From the NCBI RefSeq assembly GCF_017562075.2, contig NC_054083.1:46532942-46596941 (forward strand): a DNA stretch of 64,000 bases, read 5' to 3'. Position numbers and translations under genes: made by a program. Below the pieces are notes generated by a model. The model was not told where the DNA came from, searched no databases, and was given only the letters and a program-made list of their open reading frames with translations. Origin of the DNA: Anopheles merus. Lineage: Eukaryota; Arthropoda; Insecta; Diptera; Culicidae. Below, in pieces: positions 62,801 through 64,000 of this stretch (position 1 is the first letter of the stretch; each line of letters begins with the position of its first letter).

Positions 62801-64000
62801 AGTGTAATCGGTCATTTTAAATTCGGCCCGCTGGGGAGGTCTTTTTCGGCGAACTTAAGGGCATTTAATGTTAAGTATGTTTGAAAGTACGAAGGTATGC
62901 AAAATACACCTACCACCTGTCGTGTGTTAAATTGGTTGTAAAGCGGTGGAATAATGTTTTGTTACGGCACGACTACTAGTTCCTTTCCCTCAGCTATCGT
63001 TCTCGCCCATTAGCCTGCGCCTTCCCCAGTCCGGTTAAACTATTGATAGCTCAATTTGACTAAACACTCTGTGCCGCTTACGGAAGCGTTCCCGTGCTTT
63101 GCACCACCGGGACCGTTCAATATCACCCCGTAGCGTGTGAGTGTTTGTACTCTTGTCCCAAAAGCTCTCCGCTTCTGCTCCCGCTCTCGATGATTTGGTA
63201 GTAATTAAAGCAATAAATAATAAATAAAGATGCTGAAGTGGGCTAAAGCTTTCCGGGTCGAGTGAGGAGGTTTTTAACCTAACATGTGCATGTGTGTTGT
63301 GCTGTTCGCTTGGTTCGCTTTCTTGCCGTAGCTTCCGGAGCTACGGGGGAGGATGGGGTCTATTCTCTTGACCACTAAGCGCCCGTCTATAAGGAGTTGC
63401 AGCTAATAGAGCTTTTGGGTATTGTTTCTTGTGGGTATTTGGCTGCAAAAAGGGCGAGTTTTAGCATTATATGGCTCACGTCGTTTCGGCGCGTTCGGGT
63501 GTGCTGACTGTTTCGTTTTCGATCCGTTATACGGCTGTTGCATCCGTTATAGTTAGCATTGGGTGGTGGTTTTGGGGCAGGGGTTGGTGGGTGTTAATTG
63601 GTGTTCTGGTGCTTTGAGACACCGAACGAGAGGTCTGGAGCGCGGTCAACTTTAACCTCAGCTTTCCCTTAAGGAAGGAGGCGAGTTGCGTGAAGGAATG
63701 GGGAATGTACATTCGTATCGAGATAAGGGAGCAAAATTAGTTGCTCATTTCTGCAGAAGAACGTGGCTCGTAGTGGGAGGAGGGAGTGTGTTAGTGGTGA
63801 GAGTGTGAATTGTGAGAAAAGGTGCTTATCGCCAGCTGTGTGCGGTCGATTGTGAGATGGGAAAGGTTTAATACGATATTTTTGACTTGGGCAGTACTTT
63901 GGGGTTAGCTTTCTTTGCGCATTAGTAATTAATTGATACAGCAGCGAGACACTCCTTATGGACTGTGGTTATGATTTTTATGAACTGTTAGGATGGTTCG
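59834..64000. other. Presumed intron or intergenic DNA, right end
   Basis: There is no gene I can assign. A plus-strand open segment behind a strong acceptor at 61,818 is given as a finding. A poly-CAG tract is listed separately. The last 1.2 kb before the edge shows G/T-rich DNA without recognisable features. Confidence 0.4.
60584..60612. repeat. (GCA)n trinucleotide repeat in a region open on both strands
   Basis: There are nine to ten GCA units. Both strands are open across it (plus 60,470-60,778, minus 60,678-60,463) and both would encode polyalanine. The open plus-strand frame starts without an ATG, and neither frame has a recognised domain, so I do not call a gene. Confidence 0.85.

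Noticed and set aside
1..64000. CRISPR arrays, prokaryotic operons, viral genes or a defence system
   Set aside because: No direct-repeat/spacer arrays, ribosome-binding sites or dense codirectional genes exist. Gene structure, introns and repeats are those of an insect nuclear genome.

Overview
The window looks like nuclear DNA of an Anopheles-type mosquito. Three things point that way: large AT-rich introns and intergenic DNA full of dinucleotide microsatellites, a tRNA-derived SINE that strongly resembles the Anopheles SINE200 family, and short GT-AG introns in a gene with insect-like protein sequence. I see no bacterial or viral gene structure. Gene density is very low. Only three protein-coding loci can be supported, and two of them are represented by a single exon. 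Most of the open reading frames are low-complexity or chance frames.

Layout. Positions 1 to about 25,787 carry no exon I can defend and are best read as the long first intron of a minus-strand gene. That gene's first coding exon, at 25,788-26,010, encodes a signal peptide followed by the first conserved cysteine segment of a glypican. It most resembles Drosophila Dally, a cell-surface heparan sulfate proteoglycan. The DNA upstream of it (26,011 to about 29,400) holds the glypican leader, a long CT/GA tract, CA repeats, GAGA-rich inverted repeats and two DNA-transposon remnants: a hAT-like end and a complete pogo-type MITE. It separates the glypican from a divergent plus-strand gene.

That gene (29,441-30,811) is a complete TMEM43/LUMA homologue with three or four exons and two poly(A) signals just downstream. 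A third locus starts on the plus strand near 32-33 kb. Its 5' leader has a good donor/acceptor pair (32,391/32,790), and its first coding exon (33,043-33,340) encodes a glutamine-rich N-terminus of unknown family, followed by a consensus donor. The remaining 30 kb to the right edge would be its first coding intron or intergenic DNA.

Repeats dominate the rest. There are three same-orientation SINE copies, each with perfect target-site duplications. There is a roughly 0.5 kb GGAGTC-type minisatellite whose two halves run in opposite directions. Several short tandem duplications, long (TG)n and poly(G) tracts and a tRNA-like SINE head are also present.

The three loci do not form a pathway. Dally acts in morphogen distribution at the cell surface and TMEM43 in the inner nuclear membrane and ER, so their adjacency is simply genomic neighbourhood. 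Several isolated splice-bounded open segments (for example 36,084-36,381, 50,544-50,654 and 61,819-61,979) could be undiscovered exons. They are listed as findings, not as genes.
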